Positions 10,452 through 19,205 are shown, counted from the stretch's first letter. The stretch: 64,000 nucleotides of DNA from Rhodospirillales bacterium BBD 1991-14 (GCA_001657395.1 LYSY01000002.1:930001-994000), one strand, 5' to 3'. The notes: a model not told the origin generated them from the letters alone. Made by a program: numbers and translations.

Positions 10452-10745
10452 ATGGCACGACGGTGCGATTTCACCGGCAAGGGCGTTCAGGCCGGCAACA
10501 ACGTGAGCCACGCCAACAACAAGACGCGCCGGCGTTTCCTGCCGAACCTGCAGGAGACCAGCCTGTTGAGCGACGCGCTGGGCACCACGGTGCAGCTGCG
10601 CCTCTCCACCCGCGCCATCCGCACCATCGAAAAGCGCGGCGGCATCGACGCCTACCTGCTCTCGACCAGCTCGGAAAAGCTCGGCAAGCGCGCCCGCGAT
10701 CTGAAGCGCCAGATCAAGAAGGCCCTGGAGAAAAAGGCGGCTTAA
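10452..10745 (+). CDS. rpmB: 50S ribosomal protein L28
   Basis: A 97-residue protein beginning [20 protein letters not shown], the hallmark L28 N-terminus, with the basic core [13 protein letters not shown] and a lysine-rich tail. It binds 23S rRNA in the large subunit. The length and KALEKKAA ending fit alphaproteobacterial L28. The ATG at 10452 is preferred over one three codons earlier because the family starts MARRC or MSRRC. A strong terminator follows at once, so the gene is probably monocistronic. Confidence 0.97.
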   Translation: MARRCDFTGKGVQAGNNVSHANNKTRRRFLPNLQETSLLSDALGTTVQLRLSTRAIRTIEKRGGIDAYLLSTSSEKLGKRARDLKRQIKKALEKKAA

Positions 10746-10773
10746 CCGCCCAAACTTTCAGGTTCTTTGGCAG

Positions 10774-10796
10774 AGGCCCGCTTCGGCGGGCCTTTT
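10774..10796 (+). terminator. Rho-independent terminator of rpmB
   Basis: Perfect stem AGGCCCGC / GCGGGCCT with a TTCG tetraloop, followed by TTTT. Confidence 0.92.
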
Positions 10797-10834
10797 CGTT
10801 TGGCGGACACCAGACGGTCGGCCAGGTGGGCCCC

Positions 10835-10902
10835 GCCCTTCGAGACGGGCCTCCGGCCCTCCTCAGGGTAAGGTATTATCGGGCCTCATGATGAGGAGGC
10901 CG
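10835..10902. repeat. Family C intergenic palindrome (partial copy)
   Basis: CCCTTCGAGACGGGCCTCC, CCTCCTCAGG and CCTCATGATGAGGAGGCC match parts of the longer repeat at 42405-42518. Confidence 0.55.
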
Positions 10903-10913
10903 CGTCCCGGCCT

Positions 10914-11315
10914 TCAATCCTCTCCGCTGTCGCTGGGGCTGGTGATCAGCACCAGTTGGCGCAAGGCCTCGTCCCAGAAGGCCACATCCACCGCCACGCC
11001 ATGACGCTGGGCCTGATGGCGGAAGCGGACGATCCGCTCGAAGGGGTGGGGCAGCAGCACGGCGGCCATGACGGCGGCGCTGAGCGGGCGTTCGCTGAGG
11101 CCGAGGGGGCGGCTGTCGCGCGCAGCATTCTCGCCGCGCAGCCGGTCCAGGAACTCCGCGTCGCTCATCGGCGGCTGCGCCCCCGACGTGTTCGCATTCG
11201 ACGCGTCCGGCGGCGTCGCAGCCTCGACGAAAAGCGCCACTACGGTTGCCCCCGACACCGCCTCTGGATGGCCGTCCTTCCGCGTTCCGTCGGATGGTCC
11301 GAAATCCTCGCTCAT
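10914..11315 (-). CDS. Hypothetical protein
   Basis: About 133 residues from the ATG at 11315 (MSEDFGPSDG), which has AGGGA just upstream. The first 60 residues are Ser/Thr/Asn/Pro-rich and probably disordered. The C-terminal part (MSDAEFLDRLRGENAARD, then HPFERIVRFRHQAQRHG and VDVAFWDEALRQLVLI) looks like a small folded domain, and translation could instead begin at that second Met. No family is recognised. The opposite strand is also open, as is common at this GC content, so confidence is moderate. Confidence 0.5.
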   Translation of the reverse strand: MSEDFGPSDGTRKDGHPEAVSGATVVALFVEAATPPDASNANTSGAQPPMSDAEFLDRLRGENAARDSRPLGLSERPLSAAVMAAVLLPHPFERIVRFRHQAQRHGVAVDVAFWDEALRQLVLITSPSDSGED

Positions 11316-11555
11316 GTTCCCTGTCCCCGATGTGCGGCCTTGCGGTCTGCCCACGCGGTGAGAAGCGCAAGCATTGGATTCGATTTTAGAGGCAAGGAGC
11401 AGAAGAGAGAACTGTTCGTGATTGTAAAAACTTTCGAAAAGGGAGCTTATTTTTTTCGAAAAACAAAACTCACTTTATATCTTAAAAACTGTGCTTGATT
11501 TGGTGGTGTAAAACCACTTGCGCTTGCCACGAGCTGTCGGCATTTCTCGCAGAGG

Positions 11556-11792
11556 ATGATTACGGGAGAACAGTGCCGCGCGGCGCGCGCCCTTTTGCGT
11601 TGGAGCCAAAGTGACTTGGCGGAGCGCACCAGCATAAGCACCGTGACCATCCGCAATTTCGAGCTGGGGCGGAGCGTTCTGAAGGAAAGCACCGCGCGCC
11701 TCGTGCGGTTCACTTTTCAGGACGCCGGCGTGGTCTTTCTGGATCCCGACGACGAAGGTCCGGGCGCCCGACTCGCCAAGCCGGTCGACTGA
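11556..11792 (+). CDS. Small XRE-family helix-turn-helix protein
   Basis: A 78-residue protein that is almost entirely one Cro/C1-type DNA-binding domain: MITGEQCRAARALLRWSQSD, LAERTSISTVTIRNFELG, then a short C-terminal strand (DAGVVFLDPDDEG). The pattern, five helices then GVxFL, is frequent in alphaproteobacterial one-domain regulators. It lies right of an AT-rich patch (about 11370-11550), unusual for this window, which may be its promoter or a sign of transfer. Targets are unknown. Confidence 0.9.
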   Translation: MITGEQCRAARALLRWSQSDLAERTSISTVTIRNFELGRSVLKESTARLVRFTFQDAGVVFLDPDDEGPGARLAKPVD

Positions 11793-11807
11793 ATCTTTCC
11801 CGCCGCC

Positions 11808-12875
11808 TCACTGTGCCTCAGACAACTCGAACTGCACGATGAGGGTGCGCTGCAGGGCGTTGAAGTTGTCGTCGGAGAGCAGGGTGAGGCGGGTGGCGCC
11901 CGCCGGTGTCTGGTGCACGGCAAGGCCTTCGAAGTTGTCGACGGTGAGCGGCAGGCGCAGCTCGGCGATCTCCGTGCCGGTCAGCACAGCGCCGGGCGCA
12001 ATCGCCGCCGCCGGTATCAGGCGCAGCCGGATGCCGACGCCGCCCAGCAGCGTGAAGCGCCGCTCCAGCAGCATGACATCCCCGCCGGGCAGCAGGGCCG
12101 CCCCGGTGGGCCGGAACAGCCCCACCGGCTTCAGCGCCAGTTCGGTCCATCCTCTCCCCTGTTCCCAGAGATAGACGGCGTAGTTCTCAGGCCCGTTGGC
12201 GGCGGAGGCCGCCTGGCTCTCGGTGAAGGCCAGCAGCCGCCCGTCGGCCAGGGCCACCAGGGCCTCGACACCGGAGTTGAGGGCAGCGGCGGAGAGGCGC
12301 GGCGGCGCTGCGAGCGATTGTGGGCGGGCGTTGAGATCGTTTCCCGCCGGAAACAGCCTGATGCGGTGGTCGCGTTCGTAGCCGACCACCAGGCCGCCAC
12401 CGTCCGGCAGGCGGGTCAGGGCTTCGGCATCCTGGCGCCGCTTGCCCTGCAGGACTGCGCCGTCGACGCCTCGCAGATGCCCGAAGCGCGTCGCCGTCAT
12501 GCCGGAAAGCTGCCCGGCGCCGTCGTAGCTGAGGGTCGCGCTCAGCCAGCGCCCGCTGTCGCTGACGGCCAGGATTTCCCGGCCCGCAGGGTCGATCGCC
12601 AGGTCCGACAGCCCGCCGAAGTCCCGGTCGTCGGCGGTGACCACGAGGCCGCCGCGCCAGACCAGCGCGCCGATCCTCTGCTGGGCCTTGTCTTCCGGGT
12701 TCAGCGGCAGGGCGCGGACGCTGAGGCCCAGGGTGCCGGATGCGCCCTCCGATGCGCCCTCCGCCGGGCGCGTCAGCGGCGGCGCCAGAACGGCGACGAA
12801 GAGCGCGCTCAGGACGGGTGTGATCAGGGCGAGGGCGATCAGCAGGGCCGCGGGGCCGGAACGCAGATGTCTCAC
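11808..12875 (-). CDS. Phytase-like esterase-domain protein, exported
   Basis: About 355 residues. A membrane-spanning or signal segment covers residues about 7-32 (ALLIALALITPVLSALFVAV). The rest has the repeating strand pattern of a beta-propeller-like phytase-like esterase domain (DFGGLSDLAIDPAGREILAV, then LPDGGGLVVGYERDHRIRLF, and DNFEGLAVHQTP, LLSDDNFNALQRT near the end). The final LLSDDNFN-type stretch is typical of that family. GTG at 12875 is preferred over TTG at 12881 because GAGGAA is then eight bases upstream. The linker codes EGASEGAS through a perfect 12-bp duplication. Confidence 0.85.
   Translation of the reverse strand: MRHLRSGPAALLIALALITPVLSALFVAVLAPPLTRPAEGASEGASGTLGLSVRALPLNPEDKAQQRIGALVWRGGLVVTADDRDFGGLSDLAIDPAGREILAVSDSGRWLSATLSYDGAGQLSGMTATRFGHLRGVDGAVLQGKRRQDAEALTRLPDGGGLVVGYERDHRIRLFPAGNDLNARPQSLAAPPRLSAAALNSGVEALVALADGRLLAFTESQAASAANGPENYAVYLWEQGRGWTELALKPVGLFRPTGAALLPGGDVMLLERRFTLLGGVGIRLRLIPAAAIAPGAVLTGTEIAELRLPLTVDNFEGLAVHQTPAGATRLTLLSDDNFNALQRTLIVQFELSEAQ
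12739..12762. repeat. 12-bp perfect tandem duplication in the esterase gene
   Basis: GATGCGCCCTCC occurs twice in a row, coding the repeated EGAS on the minus strand just after the membrane segment. Confidence 0.9.
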
Positions 12876-13090
12876 ACGCAATCGCTTCCTCGTCTGCTGC
12901 GCGGCCCGCGCCGCCGAACATCCGGGCCATCAAAAGGCCGCGAGCGCCGCTCGCCGGGCGCCGGCTCTCGATCTATAGTCCCAGCGCTCTATATCGCTTT
13001 TCGGGTAACCGCGGCCAGATCAAGCTCTACAGCCGTAACTGGCTAAGTCCGGATCTGGGCGATTTCATGATCGATCGAGGGAGAACAGAC

Positions 13091-13858
13091 ATGCCATCCG
13101 TCGCGCGCCGTAACGTGCTGACCTCTCTGGCGGGCATTCCGCTGGCAACCATTCTGGCCAACCCGCAGCTGGCGCGGGCCGCGGCTATGGGCCTGGAGGA
13201 GGTCTCCATCACCACCGCGGGCGGCCGCGAGGTCACTGCCTCCCTGGCGCTGCCGGAGACCACGCCGGCGCCGACCATCGTGGTGATCCACGAGTGGTGG
13301 GGCCTGAACGACCAGATCAAGACGGTGGCGGCGGAGTACGCCAAGGAAGGTTTCGTCGCGCTGGCGGTCGATCTCTACGGCGGCCAGCTGGCCGACGACC
13401 CGGACGGCGCCCGCGCCCTCATGCAGGCCACCGATGCGGAGGAGGCGAGCGACAGCCTGACCTCCTGGATCGCCTGGCTGAAGCAGCACCCCAACAGCAC
13501 CGGCAAGGTCGGCACCGTCGGCTTCTGTTTCGGCGGCGGCTGGTCGCTGAACGCCTCCATCGCCGCGCCGGTGGACGCCACCGTCGTTTACTACGGCCGG
13601 GTCAACCGCCCGGCGGAGGATCTGAAGAGCCTGGCCGGGCCGGTCCTCGGCCACTTCGGCACCGAGGACGCCTTCATCAACGAGGCCATGGTCGGCGGCT
13701 TCGAGGCGGAGATGGCCAAGGCCGGCAAGACCTTCGAGAACCACTGGTACGTGGCCAACCACGCCTTCGCCAACCCCTCCTCGGCGCGCTACGACGAGGA
13801 GGACGCGGCGCTGGCCTGGAGCCGCACCCTGACGTTCTTCAAGAAGCACCTGGGGTAA
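13091..13858 (+). CDS. Dienelactone hydrolase-family protein, exported
   Basis: A 255-residue alpha/beta hydrolase with the dienelactone-hydrolase triad: Cys146 in GFCFGGG, Asp193 (GTEDAF) and His224 (ANHAFANPS). The N-terminus MPSVARRNVLTSLAGIPLAT reads as a twin-arginine-like signal, so the enzyme is probably periplasmic. The start at 13091 follows GAGGGAGAA; a Met eight codons upstream has no such site. The substrate is unknown; family members cleave dienelactones or similar small esters. It is followed by repeats and stands alone. Confidence 0.9.
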   Translation: MPSVARRNVLTSLAGIPLATILANPQLARAAAMGLEEVSITTAGGREVTASLALPETTPAPTIVVIHEWWGLNDQIKTVAAEYAKEGFVALAVDLYGGQLADDPDGARALMQATDAEEASDSLTSWIAWLKQHPNSTGKVGTVGFCFGGGWSLNASIAAPVDATVVYYGRVNRPAEDLKSLAGPVLGHFGTEDAFINEAMVGGFEAEMAKAGKTFENHWYVANHAFANPSSARYDEEDAALAWSRTLTFFKKHLG

Positions 13859-13860
13859 CT

Positions 13861-13979
13861 CCCCCCTCACCCCGGCCCTCTCCTCTCAACTTTTGAAATG
13901 AGGGGGGAGAGGGGGAACAAAAAAGCCCTCTCCCCAGCGGGGAGAGGGAGGGGCCCACGTGAGTGGGAGGGTGAGGGGG
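13861..13979. repeat. Family B palindrome, copy 6 (short)
   Basis: Bounded by CCCCCCTCACCCCGGCC and GGGAGGGTGAGGGGG, with GAGGGGGGAGAGGGGG inside; it lacks the CAAGCCTGCGCAACC block of copies 2-5. Confidence 0.75.
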
Positions 13980-13994
13980 CACGCACACACTGCT

Positions 13995-14103
13995 GTCATG
14001 CCCGGGCTTGTCCCGGGCATCCATGGCGTGGCGAGACAGGGCCTTCGGAACCGCCATTCGGGATGCTGATGCATGGACCCTCGGGACAAGCCCGAGGGTG
14101 ACA
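13995..14103. repeat. REP-like composite palindrome, family A, copy 5 (inverted)
   Basis: TGTCATGCCCGGGCTTGTCC, CGGGCATCCATGG, later GCATGGACCCTCGGGACAAG, CCGAGGGTGACA. The order of the two hairpins is opposite to copies 2-4. Confidence 0.75.
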
Positions 14104-14167
14104 TTCGAGGCTCAAGTTCGGGAGGCGGAAGTGGCGCCCGACTGTATTCGGCGGCGCCAAGCAGGTC

Positions 14168-16042
14168 CTACCGGCCAGCAGCGCGGCGGCGGCGCGGGGC
14201 GGGGTGGGTCATGGCGGGGCCCTCTTCGTCGAAGAGTTCGGCCAGTTTCTCCATCACCGTGCCGCCGAGCTGTTCGGCATCGACGATGGTCACGGCCCGG
14301 CGGTAGTAGCGGGTCACGTCGTGGCCGATGCCGATGGCCAGCAGTTCCACCGGCGAGCGGTTCTCGATGTAGCCGATCACGTCGCGCAGGTGGCGCTCCA
14401 GGTAGTTGCCCGGGTTCACCGAGAGGGTTGAGTCGTCCACCGGCGCGCCGTCGGAAATCACCATCAGGATGCGCCGCTGTTCCGGCCGCCCGATCAGACG
14501 GTTATGGGCCCAGAGCAGGGCCTCGCCGTCGATATTCTCTTTCAGAATCCCTTCGCGCAGCATCAGCCCCAGGTTCTTGCGCGCGCGCCGCCAGGGGGCG
14601 TCGGCGGGTTTGTAGACGATGTGGCGCAGGTCGTTGAGCCGGCCCGGCGTCGGCGGCTTGCCGGCGGCGATCCAGCGCTCGCGGGACTGGCCGCCCTTCC
14701 ACATGCGCGTCGTGAAGCCGAGGATCTCCACCTTGACGCCGCAACGCTCCAGGGTGCGGGCGAGGATGTCGGCGCTCATGGCCGCCACGGTGATGGGCCG
14801 CCCGCGCATGGAACCGGAGTTGTCGATCAGCAGGCTCACCACGGTGTCGCGGAAATCCGTGTCGCGCTCCTGCTTGTAGCTGAGCGAGTGCATGGGGTTC
14901 ACCACCACACGGGCGAGGCGCGCAGTGTCGAGAATGCCTTCTTCCAGGTTGAAGTCCCAGGCGCGGGTCTGCTTGGCCAGCAGGCGGCGCTGCAGGCGGT
15001 TGGCGAGGCGCGCAATCACGCCCTGCAGGTGGGCGAGCTGCTGGTCGAGAAGCTGGCGCAGGCGGGTCAGCTCGTCGGGGTCGCAAAGCTCGTCGGCCTC
15101 GATGATCTCGTCGAAGTCCTGGGTGAAGGCGCGGTAGGCCTCGCTGTCCGGGGCGTTCTGGCCAAAGAGTTCGGGAAGTTGGCCCGGCCGGCCCGGATCG
15201 TCCTCGCCCTCGCCCTCCATCATCTCGGCGTCGGACTCGGCGGTCTGCGGATCGCTGGTCTCCGCTTCGCTGCCGTCGCTGTCCTCGCCGTCCAGGGTGG
15301 TCGGCGTTTCCGCCGACTCGTCGCCGTCGGTCTGGGTGCCGCTGTCGTCCTGCTCGCTCTCGTCCTGCTGCTGCTGGTCCTCGTCGTCGTCCTGCTCTAA
15401 TTCGTCTTCCAGGCCGATGTCGATATCCAGGTGGCTCAGCATGTCGCGCACCTTCTCGGCGAAGGTCGCCTGGTCATCGGCGCGGGACGCCAGTTCGGCA
15501 ATGTCCTGAATGACCTCCGGCCCCAGCACCGGGCGCCAGAGGTCGACCAGCGCCCGCGCGGCCGGCGGCGGCGGCATGCCGGTCATGGCTTCGCGGGCCA
15601 GCAGGCGCAGCGCCTCGCAGAGCGGTGCGTCGTCCCGGCTGGCGGCGCGGTTGAGGCCGCGGTTGCGGTACTGCTCGGTGAGTGCGGCGTCCAGGTTCTG
15701 GGCGACGCCGCACATGCGCCGCATGCCCAGCGCCTCGCAGCGTGCCTGTTCGACGGCATCGAAGATCTCCCGTGCTTCCTGCGCGCGCGGCCGGCTGGAG
15801 GCATGCAGGCTGCCGTCGTGATGGCGCAGGCGCAGGGCGGCGGCATCGGCCTCCCCGCGGACCAGGGCGGCGTCCTCCGCCGGCAGGTTGCGCGCCGGCA
15901 GGGTCACCTTCACTTCCTTGCCGACGAGCCCCTGGCCACGTGGCGCGAAGTTGACGTTGACGTCGTCGCGCTCGGCAATGGCACGCACCGTCGACGCGGT
16001 GGTGCGCCGGAAGAGGTCGAGCGGATTTTCCGGTTGGCTCAT
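14168..16042 (-). CDS. cobT: Aerobic cobaltochelatase subunit CobT
   Basis: A 624-residue subunit of the CobNST complex, which puts cobalt into hydrogenobyrinic acid a,c-diamide in aerobic B12 synthesis. The N-terminal 200 residues are the CobT domain, followed by a long acidic, Gln/Asp/Glu-rich linker (about 210-300). The C-terminal third is a von Willebrand A domain with the MIDAS motif DNSGSMRGR near residue 407. This matches the usual architecture and length. CobS is encoded immediately upstream with a long hairpin between; the large CobN subunit is not in the window. B12 made here would serve methylmalonyl-CoA mutase. Confidence 0.97.
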   Translation of the reverse strand: MSQPENPLDLFRRTTASTVRAIAERDDVNVNFAPRGQGLVGKEVKVTLPARNLPAEDAALVRGEADAAALRLRHHDGSLHASSRPRAQEAREIFDAVEQARCEALGMRRMCGVAQNLDAALTEQYRNRGLNRAASRDDAPLCEALRLLAREAMTGMPPPPAARALVDLWRPVLGPEVIQDIAELASRADDQATFAEKVRDMLSHLDIDIGLEDELEQDDDEDQQQQDESEQDDSGTQTDGDESAETPTTLDGEDSDGSEAETSDPQTAESDAEMMEGEGEDDPGRPGQLPELFGQNAPDSEAYRAFTQDFDEIIEADELCDPDELTRLRQLLDQQLAHLQGVIARLANRLQRRLLAKQTRAWDFNLEEGILDTARLARVVVNPMHSLSYKQERDTDFRDTVVSLLIDNSGSMRGRPITVAAMSADILARTLERCGVKVEILGFTTRMWKGGQSRERWIAAGKPPTPGRLNDLRHIVYKPADAPWRRARKNLGLMLREGILKENIDGEALLWAHNRLIGRPEQRRILMVISDGAPVDDSTLSVNPGNYLERHLRDVIGYIENRSPVELLAIGIGHDVTRYYRRAVTIVDAEQLGGTVMEKLAELFDEEGPAMTHPAPRRRRAAGR

Positions 16043-16078
16043 GGGCTAATCCGAACTTCGTTCGCTTCTACGGCACCG

Positions 16079-16142
16079 GCCCGCTCCCCCTCCCGGCCAC
16101 CCATAGGATACTGGTGCTGGGTGGCCGGGAGGGGGAGCGGGC
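16079..16142. other. Perfect 25-bp inverted repeat between cobS and cobT
   Basis: The left arm (16079-16103) begins GCCCGCTCCCCCTCCC and the right arm (16118-16142) ends GGGAGGGGGAGCGGGC; all 25 positions pair around a 14-base loop. There is no T-run. It may stabilise or attenuate the cobS-cobT transcript. Confidence 0.85.
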
Positions 16143-16173
16143 TGGAACCGTCTCGACGCAAGTCGAACATCAT

Positions 16174-17178
16174 CTACGACAGCGTCGCCTTCACCCCGGA
16201 CTCCGGCAGGTCGCTGCCGAAACAGCGCTGGTAGTATTCGGCAACGACGGGCCGTTCGATCTCGTCGCACTTGTTCAGGAAGGTGACCCGGAAGGCAAAG
16301 CCGACGTCGTCGAAGATCTTGGCGTTCTCCGCCCAGGTGATCACCGTCCGTGGGCTCATAACGGTGGAGATGTCACCATTCACGAAGCCGCTGCGCGTGA
16401 GGTCGGCGAGGGAGACCATGGCGGCGATGCTCTCGCGCCCCTCGGCGGAGTCGTAGTCCGGGCACTTCGACAGCACGATGTCGGTTTCCTCGTCGTGCGG
16501 CAGATAGTTCAGAGTGGCGACGATGTTCCAGCGGTCCATCTGGCCCTGGTTGATCTGCTGGGTGCCGTGGTAGAGGCCGGTGGTGTCGCCCAGGCCGATG
16601 GTGTTGGTGGTGGCGAAAAGGCGAAAGGCCGGATGCGGGCGGATGACCCGGTTCTGGTCCAGCAGGGTCAGCTTGCCCTCCACCTCCAGCACGCGCTGGA
16701 TGACGAACATCACGTCCGGGCGCCCGGCGTCGTACTCGTCGAAGACCAGAGCCGTCGGGCGCTGCAGCGCCCAGGGCAGCAGGCCCTCGCGGAATTCGGT
16801 CACCTGCTTGCCGTCCTTCAGCACGATGGCGTCCTTGCCGACGAGGTCGATACGGCTGATGTGGCTGTCCAGGTTGATGCGGATGCAGGGCCAGTTGAGG
16901 CGCGCGGAGACCTGCTCGATGTGGGTCGACTTGCCGGTGCCGTGATAGCCCTGGATCATGACACGGCGGTTGTGGGCAAAGCCGGCCAGGATCGCCATCG
17001 TGGTGTCGTGGTCGAAGCGGTAGGACTCGTCGACGTCGGGCACATAGTCGCTGGCCTGGCTATAGGCCGGTACCTGGATATCGCTGTCGATGCCGAAAGT
17101 CTGCCGCACCGAGACTTCGATATCCGGACCCTGCTCCGGCATGTCGCCGCCCAGGGCCGTGGGGTCTGCAGTCGCCAT
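16174..17178 (-). CDS. cobS: Aerobic cobaltochelatase subunit CobS (AAA+ ATPase)
   Basis: A 334-residue MoxR-like AAA+ ATPase, motor of the cobalt chelatase. Walker A is GYHGTGKST (77-85), Walker B is LVFDEYDA, and sensor 1 is in [20 protein letters not shown]. It forms a ring with CobT and drives insertion by CobN. The N-terminal [14 protein letters not shown] segment is typical of CobS. The gene lies between the J-protein gene and cobT, all on the minus strand, as in many Alphaproteobacteria. The ribosome site before its ATG is weak. Confidence 0.97.
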   Translation of the reverse strand: MATADPTALGGDMPEQGPDIEVSVRQTFGIDSDIQVPAYSQASDYVPDVDESYRFDHDTTMAILAGFAHNRRVMIQGYHGTGKSTHIEQVSARLNWPCIRINLDSHISRIDLVGKDAIVLKDGKQVTEFREGLLPWALQRPTALVFDEYDAGRPDVMFVIQRVLEVEGKLTLLDQNRVIRPHPAFRLFATTNTIGLGDTTGLYHGTQQINQGQMDRWNIVATLNYLPHDEETDIVLSKCPDYDSAEGRESIAAMVSLADLTRSGFVNGDISTVMSPRTVITWAENAKIFDDVGFAFRVTFLNKCDEIERPVVAEYYQRCFGSDLPESGVKATLS

Positions 17179-17253
17179 GAATTAGGAATTCCGTCGTTCA
17201 GTCATGAGAATAAAGGTGGGGGGTCGGACCTGCGCCCCCTCTGTTGAACATCA

Positions 17254-17823
17254 CTAGAAGGCGGCCTTCAAGTCCGAATACGCCAAGTTTATGATTTTTA
17301 GCCGTTCTTCCGCCGCGCTGTCGCCGCCGTTGCGGTCCGGATGCAGCTCTTTGGCCAGTGCCTTGTAGCGGGCCTTGACCTCCTCCAGGGTGGCGTTGGG
17401 CCCCAGGTTGAGCGCCGCCAGCGCCCTGGCCGGCTTGCTGTTGGGCGGAAAGCGGCCGCTTCGGGCTGCGGTCTCGGCGGCTTCCTCGGCGAAAAAGCCG
17501 AAGTCGTCGCGGAACTGGCCCGCGGCCGTGCCGTTGCGCTGTTTTTCGCGCCCGGAGAACGGCCAGGACGGACGCTGCCATACGGCATCGCGGCGGCGGA
17601 TCGCCTCGATCGACTCTTCGCTCAGATCCTTGAAGTAGTCCCAGGCCTGGTTGTATTCGCGCACGTGCTCCAGGCAGAACCAGTAGTAGCTGTTGAGCGA
17701 TTCGCGCGAGCGCGGGGCGCGGTGCAGGCCCTCGGCCTCGCAGCCCGGCCGGTCGCAGCGGCGCTGCCCTGTATCGCCGCTGTCTTGGTGCCCGAAAGCG
17801 CTGTTTTTGCCCGGTTGGATCAT
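17254..17823 (-). CDS. J-domain protein next to cobS
   Basis: About 189 residues from the ATG at 17821-17823 (MIQPGKNSAF). The N-terminal part has paired cysteines (CDRPGC) and an aromatic segment (SLNSYYWFCLEHVREYNQAW), which is conserved in this protein class. The C-terminal 60 residues are a DnaJ-type J domain with the HPD motif at about 161-163 (LAKELHPDRNGG), expected to stimulate DnaK. Position beside cobS-cobT recurs across Alphaproteobacteria, suggesting help in chelatase assembly, though that is inference. No strong ribosome site is seen. Confidence 0.9.
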   Translation of the reverse strand: MIQPGKNSAFGHQDSGDTGQRRCDRPGCEAEGLHRAPRSRESLNSYYWFCLEHVREYNQAWDYFKDLSEESIEAIRRRDAVWQRPSWPFSGREKQRNGTAAGQFRDDFGFFAEEAAETAARSGRFPPNSKPARALAALNLGPNATLEEVKARYKALAKELHPDRNGGDSAAEERLKIINLAYSDLKAAF

Positions 17824-17879
17824 CACGCGAAGTATGAAGATGGCGTCATCGCGGCGCAAGGCAAGGCAGGGTTGCCGAG

Positions 17880-18815
17880 TTAGCGGTTGCCTTGCTTCGC
17901 GGCCGTTTCCGGGCGCTCCGGCAGGTTGACCAGGGCCATGCCGCCGACGATGAGGGCAAGCCCGCCGATCAGGGTTGCAGTCATGGCCTCGCCCAGGACG
18001 AGGGCCGAGGACAGCACGCCGACCACCGGCACCGCCAGGAAGGACAGCGCGGTGGTGATCGCCGGCAGGGCCCGGGTCACGGCAACCGAGGCCCAGAAGC
18101 AAAAGGCCGTTGCAACAGGCCCGTTGTAGATGAGCGCGCCCAGCATCTCCGGCGTCCAGGCGACCGTGCCCCAGTCCTCCCGCAGCCAGGAGAGGATCGT
18201 CAGGGGCGGGACGGCGATCAGCATCTGCCAGGGGGCAAGCTGCAGGGGCGAGGACTCCCAGTCGTGGGCCCGCACGTGCAGGATGCCGACGGACCAGGCC
18301 AGGGCGGCGCCCAGCAGGTAGGTATTGCCGATCAGCGTCTGGCGGTCGCCCCAGTCGAAGCCCAGAGGATTGAACAGAACCGCGACGCCGCCGAGCCCGA
18401 GCGCCAGGCCGAAGAGCTTACGGCCGTTCAGCACCTCTCCCAGCAGCCAGACCGCGGCCGGGGTGACCCACAGCGGCGTGGTGTAGGCCAGGATGGCCGA
18501 GCGCCCGGCATCGACGTAGAGCAGGCCAAAGTTGATGAGGGCGACGAAGCCGATCATCTGCACCACGCCGATGGACAGCACCACCGGTAGGTCGCGGCGC
18601 GTCGGCAGGGAGAGCCGCCCGAGCGCCGCCAGCAGGACGAAGAAGCAGAGCACGCCCAGGATCATGCGGGCTGCGGCGAACCACAGCGGCGGCATGAACT
18701 CCAGCCCGACCTTGATGATCGGCCAGTTGGCGCCCCAGAGCACCACGAGAGCCAGCAGCAGCAGCCGGGCGGCCGTGGGGCTGAGGGGAGCAGAATTGAG
18801 CGGGCTGTCGGACAT
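17880..18815 (-). CDS. DMT/EamA-family inner-membrane transporter
   Basis: A 311-residue protein with about ten hydrophobic helices arranged as two EamA repeats. Typical features are the first helix LALVVLWGANWPIIKVGLEF and, in the second half, IYNGPVATAFCFWASVAVTR and VPVVGVLSSALVLGEAMTAT. Relatives export metabolites or amino acids; the substrate cannot be read. It sits between the J-protein gene and bolA, which are often direct neighbours elsewhere. Confidence 0.92.
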   Translation of the reverse strand: MSDSPLNSAPLSPTAARLLLLALVVLWGANWPIIKVGLEFMPPLWFAAARMILGVLCFFVLLAALGRLSLPTRRDLPVVLSIGVVQMIGFVALINFGLLYVDAGRSAILAYTTPLWVTPAAVWLLGEVLNGRKLFGLALGLGGVAVLFNPLGFDWGDRQTLIGNTYLLGAALAWSVGILHVRAHDWESSPLQLAPWQMLIAVPPLTILSWLREDWGTVAWTPEMLGALIYNGPVATAFCFWASVAVTRALPAITTALSFLAVPVVGVLSSALVLGEAMTATLIGGLALIVGGMALVNLPERPETAAKQGNR

Positions 18816-18902
18816 GGCGCCAGGTTGACCGGAAACGCAGGTTGACTGGGAGCGGGCGCCACCACACCTTCAGGACGTTATATCACCTGAAGGAGCGGGC
18901 CC

Positions 18903-19205
18903 TTGGCTGTTGCAGAGACTATCGAGCGGAAACTGACGGCGGCTCTGGAACCGCAACGTCTGAGGATCGTTGATGACTCGGAAAAGCACAAGGGCCATGC
19001 CGGCTACCGCGAGGGCGGCGAGACCCACTTCCGCGTCGAGGTGGTTTCCGAAAGCTTCGCAGGGCTGAGCCGGGTTGCGCGGCAACGCAGGGTCTACGAG
19101 ATTCTCCAGGCGGAAATCGATGCCGGCCTCCATGCCTTGCAACTGAAGACCCTGACGCCGGCGGAAGACGCGGCGAACCCGGGCCGCCGGCGGCGGGACG
19201 GCTAG
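18903..19205 (+). CDS. bolA: BolA-family protein
   Basis: A 100-residue protein with the class II KH-like BolA fold: residues about 8-85 include EDDSEKHKGH-like text (here VDDSEKHKGHAGYREGG), ETHFRVEVVSESFAG, and RVYEILQAEIDAGLHALQL. The conserved His that can bind Fe-S with a monothiol glutaredoxin is the one in the KHKGH region or the C-terminal GLHAL. Translation starts at TTG (18903), preceded by a good GAAGGAG. It is divergent from the DMT gene and convergent with nnrS, whose 3' end overlaps it by 4 bp. Confidence 0.93.
   Translation: MAVAETIERKLTAALEPQRLRIVDDSEKHKGHAGYREGGETHFRVEVVSESFAGLSRVARQRRVYEILQAEIDAGLHALQLKTLTPAEDAANPGRRRRDG

Larger units (their letters stand above)
13859..14167. 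other. Gene-free stretch between convergent genes, two repeats
   Basis: Holds a short family-B palindrome followed by an inverted family-A element. The final 60 bp before the cobT stop show nothing recognisable. Confidence 0.65.

Noticed and set aside
4806-14103. The regularly recurring palindromes as a CRISPR array
   Set aside because: Copies are separated by whole genes, have no short uniform spacers, and no cas genes are present.
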